Source of the DNA: an uncultured Verrucomicrobiota bacterium
Lineage (GTDB): Bacteria; Verrucomicrobiota; Verrucomicrobiia; Opitutales; Intestinicryptomonadaceae
Direction: 5' to 3'
Assembly: GCA_949283955.1 (NCBI GenBank)
Contig: CASDUP010000007.1
Location: forward strand, 1 to 38,087
Length of the DNA stretch: 38,087 nt
The notes under the pieces are model-generated. The model had not been told where the DNA came from. It ran no database searches and was given only the letters and a program-made list of their open reading frames with translations. The position numbers were made by a program, and so were the translations under genes. Below are positions 35,370 to 38,087 of this stretch, in pieces. Each line of letters opens with the position of its first letter. Position 1 is the stretch's first letter.

Positions 35370-37892
35370 ATGAACATCACTTTTTTAAGTCCGTCGTCGG
35401 ATAGGGCGATTACTGCGGAGGGCTTTTCCTGTTCCTACTCGGATATGGGGGCGTATGTGAAGGCGGCGAGGCTCGCATGCCCAGAGTCGACGAGGCATGC
35501 GGCCATATTCTCCGAAAACCGCCCCGAGTGGGCCTTCGCCCTGATGGGAATTTGGAGCGCAGGGGCGGCGGCGGTTCCGGTGGACGCTCAAAACAACGCG
35601 GAGGAGCTGGCGTTCATTTTGGAGGATTCCGACGCGGACTGCGTGTTTGTTTCGGAGAAAAATCTCGAAGTTTGCAGCAGAGCCTTGGAGAAATTGAAGA
35701 ATCCTCCGAAGCTGCTGATTTTGGAAAAGATTTTTTCGTCCGTGTCTTTGGCTAGCGGGGAATCTGATGGGAATTGGAAAGTGGAGAGGGAAAGTTCGGA
35801 GTTGGCTCTGATTGTATATACCTCCGGAACGACGGGAAATCCAAAGGGGGTTTTGCTGAGCTTTAAAAACTTGCATGCGAACGTCGAGGCGGTGGAGGAG
35901 GCGGGATACTACTACAGGGGAATGAGAACATTGTGCATGTTGCCGTTCCACCACATTTTGCCCCTCATGGGTACTTTAATAGGGCCTTTGTTTGTCAAGG
36001 GAGAGATGGTGATACCAAAGAGCATAGCTCCGGGGGATATAGCGTCGATTCTCTCCGTCAGGGGAGTCGACATGATTATAGGAGTTCCCAGATTTTACGA
36101 GCTTCTCCATGCGAACATAATGGGAAAAATTTCCTCCAATCTTCCAGCCAAGATTCTGTTCGGACTTTCTCAGGTTGTGGGAAGCGTGGGGTTTGCCAGA
36201 TTTATTTTCGGGGCGATACACAAAAAGTTTGGAGGCAGAACTCGCTTTTGGATTTCGGGCGGGGCTCCGCTCGACAAAAAAATATGGAGGGATTTGCGCT
36301 CTCTCGGATTTTCCATTTGCGAGGGCTACGGAATGAGCGAATGCGCACCCATAATAACTTTCCCGAGAATCGGAAACATAAAGGTGGGATCGGCAGGACA
36401 GGCTCTTCCTGGGGTGGAGATAAGGATAGTCGATGGTGAGATTGTCGTAAGGGGAGGGAACGTCACAAGCGGATACTACAAGCGTCCGGAGGAGACTGCG
36501 GAGACAATCAGAAACGGCTGGATATATACGGGAGATCTCGGCTATATGGACGAAGACGGATTCCTGTTTATCACGGGGCGCCGCAAGGAGATCATAGTTC
36601 TTCCGAACGGAAAGAACGTGGATCCGTCGGAGATAGAGTCTGGAATTAGGGAAAGGTGCCCGGACGAGATAGCCGAGATAGGGGTTCTGTCCTACCAGAA
36701 CATTTTGCAGGCGATTATTCGCGTCGACGAAAAAGTTTCCGGAAAATACTCGACGAGGGAAGAGCTTGAAAGCCACGTTCGGGATGTGGCCATACTTCCC
36801 TACAACAGGGCCGCAGCCACCTACAAGAGGGTCATTCGGTTCACCCTTACCGACACCGAACTTCCCCGCACGCGGGTGGGCAAGATCAAGAGGTTTCATC
36901 TTGCCGCGTATCTGGAGAACATAGGAAACGACAAGCCCAAGCTCCCTCCGCGCCCCGAACCCGACACTCGGGTATATTTGCAGTTGAAGGAATTTTTGGC
37001 GTCGCAGGTTTCCATGCCGGTGGATCCCGATTCGCACATGGAAATGGATCTCGGGTTAGATTCTCTCGGGAAGATTTCGATGCAGTGTTTTGTCAGGGAG
37101 AATTACGGGGTCGAGATTTCCGAGAGGGAGTTTTCGGAGAGGCCCACTCTAAGGGAGATGTCTGAGTATATAGACGCCAGGCGCGATTCCGAGATGGATT
37201 CATTCAGAAAGAACATATCTTGGGCAGACATCATAAAAAGGCAGCCGTTTCCCGGAATACCTAAGACAAACTTTTTTCATTTTCTGACCATAATGTTTTT
37301 CAAGGCGATTTTAAAGTTGTGTTACAAGTTGGAGGTTAGGGGATTGGAGAATCTTCCTCCGACGGGGGCTGTTATTGTTGCCCCCAACCATCAATCCTAC
37401 ATGGACGGGGCGTTTGTCGCGGGAGCGTTTACAAAGACGCAAATTTACAAGACATTCTTTTTTGCCAAGACGCGCGGAATAATAAAGAAGGGATTTTTGA
37501 GAAGTTTTGCAAGGCATAGCAACGTCATAATAATGGACATACTCGACAACGTGGGGGAGTCCATTAGAAAGCTCGCCGCCGCGCTCCAGAAGGGAAACAG
37601 AGTTGTGGTTTTCCCGGAGGGCACCAGAACGAGAGACGGTTTTGTGGCCGAATTCAAACCCACATTTTCAATTTTGTCAAAGGAGATGGAGGTTCCCGTT
37701 TGTCCCGTCGCGATAAGCGGAGCTTACGAGGCTCTAAAGCCGGGAGCTATTTTTCCGAGCTTTGGTTCCAAAATAAGAGTTTCGTTTCTGCCTCTCATGC
37801 TTCCGGATTCCGACGAGTCATACGAGGATTTTTCCGACAGGGTGAGAGAAGCCGTAGTTGCAGAAGTGGCTTCGCTAAAAAAGGATAAATGA
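35370..37892 (+). CDS. Acyl-ACP/CoA ligase - acyl carrier - acyltransferase fusion (Aas-like)
   Basis: An 840-residue three-domain protein of phospholipid or acyl-chain recycling. Residues about 1-520 are an AMP-forming ligase: LIVYTSGTTGNPKGVLLS is the P-loop, GYGMSECAPI and YTGDLGYMDEDGFLFITGRRKE are the adenylate motifs, and TRVGKIKRF holds the C-terminal Lys. Residues about 540-620 are an acyl carrier domain with the phosphopantetheine Ser565 in DLGLDSLG. Residues about 650-840 are a PlsC-type acyltransferase with H674xxxxD679 (NHQSYMD) and FPEGTRTR. The order differs from E. coli Aas, whose acyltransferase domain comes first. SD AAAGGGA precedes the ATG. The likely role is to activate a fatty acid, load it on its own carrier and transfer it to a glycerophospholipid. 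Its last 47 codons are duplicated immediately downstream. Confidence 0.9.
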   Translation: MNITFLSPSSDRAITAEGFSCSYSDMGAYVKAARLACPESTRHAAIFSENRPEWAFALMGIWSAGAAAVPVDAQNNAEELAFILEDSDADCVFVSEKNLEVCSRALEKLKNPPKLLILEKIFSSVSLASGESDGNWKVERESSELALIVYTSGTTGNPKGVLLSFKNLHANVEAVEEAGYYYRGMRTLCMLPFHHILPLMGTLIGPLFVKGEMVIPKSIAPGDIASILSVRGVDMIIGVPRFYELLHANIMGKISSNLPAKILFGLSQVVGSVGFARFIFGAIHKKFGGRTRFWISGGAPLDKKIWRDLRSLGFSICEGYGMSECAPIITFPRIGNIKVGSAGQALPGVEIRIVDGEIVVRGGNVTSGYYKRPEETAETIRNGWIYTGDLGYMDEDGFLFITGRRKEIIVLPNGKNVDPSEIESGIRERCPDEIAEIGVLSYQNILQAIIRVDEKVSGKYSTREELESHVRDVAILPYNRAAATYKRVIRFTLTDTELPRTRVGKIKRFHLAAYLENIGNDKPKLPPRPEPDTRVYLQLKEFLASQVSMPVDPDSHMEMDLGLDSLGKISMQCFVRENYGVEISEREFSERPTLREMSEYIDARRDSEMDSFRKNISWADIIKRQPFPGIPKTNFFHFLTIMFFKAILKLCYKLEVRGLENLPPTGAVIVAPNHQSYMDGAFVAGAFTKTQIYKTFFFAKTRGIIKKGFLRSFARHSNVIIMDILDNVGESIRKLAAALQKGNRVVVFPEGTRTRDGFVAEFKPTFSILSKEMEVPVCPVAISGAYEALKPGAIFPSFGSKIRVSFLPLMLPDSDESYEDFSDRVREAVVAEVASLKKDK
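37749..37892 (+). repeat. Parent copy of a 144-bp direct repeat
   Basis: The last 48 codons (stop included) of the acyl ligase fusion gene. They recur 170 bp downstream at 37919-38062 without any insertion or deletion. I count 18 base differences by hand. Confidence 0.9.
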
Positions 37893-38062
37893 GCTTTAGA
37901 TATACTAATCCCGCTACAATTTTCCCAAGCTTTGGTTCAAAAATAAGAGTGTCTTTTTTGCCCCCCATGTTTCCGGATTCCGACGAGTCTTACGAGGATT
38001 TTTCCGACAGGGTGAGGGAAGTCGTGTTTGCAGAAGTGGATTCGCTAAAAAAAGCTAAGTGA
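37889..38062 (+). pseudogene. 57-codon ORF duplicating the acyltransferase C-terminus
   Basis: The ATG overlaps the TGA of the preceding gene (ATGA). After ten unrelated codons (MSFRYTNPAT) the frame reproduces the last 47 residues of the acyltransferase domain (IFPSFGSKIRVSFLP through LKKAK, then TGA): 41 of 47 residues are identical. Twelve of the 18 base changes are silent, a pattern of purifying selection. It is therefore more likely the tail of a once complete tandem paralogue that lost its body than a fresh duplication. It lacks the HxxxxD and EGT motifs, so it has no catalytic capacity of its own. Whether it is translated is unknown; the coupled start makes it possible. Confidence 0.8.
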
Positions 38063-38087
38063 GAGATACTTTTTCATAGCAACAGAG

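Noticed and set aside
35976..37037. 353-codon minus-strand frame
   Set aside because: It is a shadow of the acyl ligase fusion, with no recognisable domain.

Overview
This is a chromosomal stretch, apart from one partial duplication at its right edge, that codes almost end to end on both strands. It comes from a Gram-negative bacterium with an outer membrane (BamA, OmpH/Skp, GspL/GspM-like proteins). The gene repertoire, the NfeD/FloA pair and several lineage-type small proteins suggest the PVC superphylum, most likely Verrucomicrobiota of the Opitutae/Puniceicoccales kind. That placement is inference from protein flavour, not from a marker search. I recognise no phage, insertion sequence, CRISPR array, rRNA or tRNA gene.

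Layout: 1-2.0 kb holds the end of bamA and ompH, closed by a strong bidirectional terminator facing a small basic protein gene. 2.6-3.8 kb is a two-gene unit (DUF6941-type protein plus an orphan that may be a degenerate alkaline-phosphatase-fold protein). 3.8-6.2 kb (minus strand) carries rpoZ, smpB, trmL and an SBF-type transporter. 6.4-9.4 kb (plus) is an NfeD-FloA membrane-microdomain operon with a third, unrecognised membrane-anchored protein, followed by glgB and an iron-dependent alcohol dehydrogenase. 12.9-16.3 kb (minus) is a Na/Pi cotransporter followed by an isolated GspL-like/GspM-like pair. 16.4-21.4 kb holds queC, a convergently overlapping AI-2E-type permease, uvrA and rpsT. 21.7-23.4 kb is a secreted GH32 fructan hydrolase. 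23.6-25.8 kb is a bifunctional-nuclease-family gene, dus and trmH, converging on a six-gene minus-strand operon trkA-trkH-pdxJ-acpS-nnr-dprA (32.6 to 25.8 kb). 32.7-37.9 kb (plus) is purB, tgt and a three-domain acyl-ACP ligase/ACP/acyltransferase fusion.

Functional themes: five tRNA-modification genes (trmL, queC, dus, trmH, tgt) lie within 30 kb, two of them in the queuosine pathway. AcpS could charge the ACP domain built into the acyl ligase fusion. TrkA and TrkH form a complete potassium uptake pair. Several genes in mid-operon have clear Shine-Dalgarno sequences, while many promoter-proximal genes (smpB, rpsT, purB, trkA, the nuclease gene) show none.

The observations I rate highest are: (1) a Tgt whose three zinc-ligand cysteines are all replaced (Val304, Ser306, Ser309) while its catalytic aspartates are kept; (2) an in-frame, coupled 57-codon ORF at the right edge that duplicates the last 47 residues of the acyl ligase/acyltransferase, with twice as many silent as amino-acid changes; (3) a terminator hairpin ending 8 nt before an SD-less smpB start; (4) the unrecognised third member of the NfeD-FloA operon; (5) a 50-bp convergent coding overlap between queC and the permease gene. 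I found no wholly new multi-gene system that I could defend.
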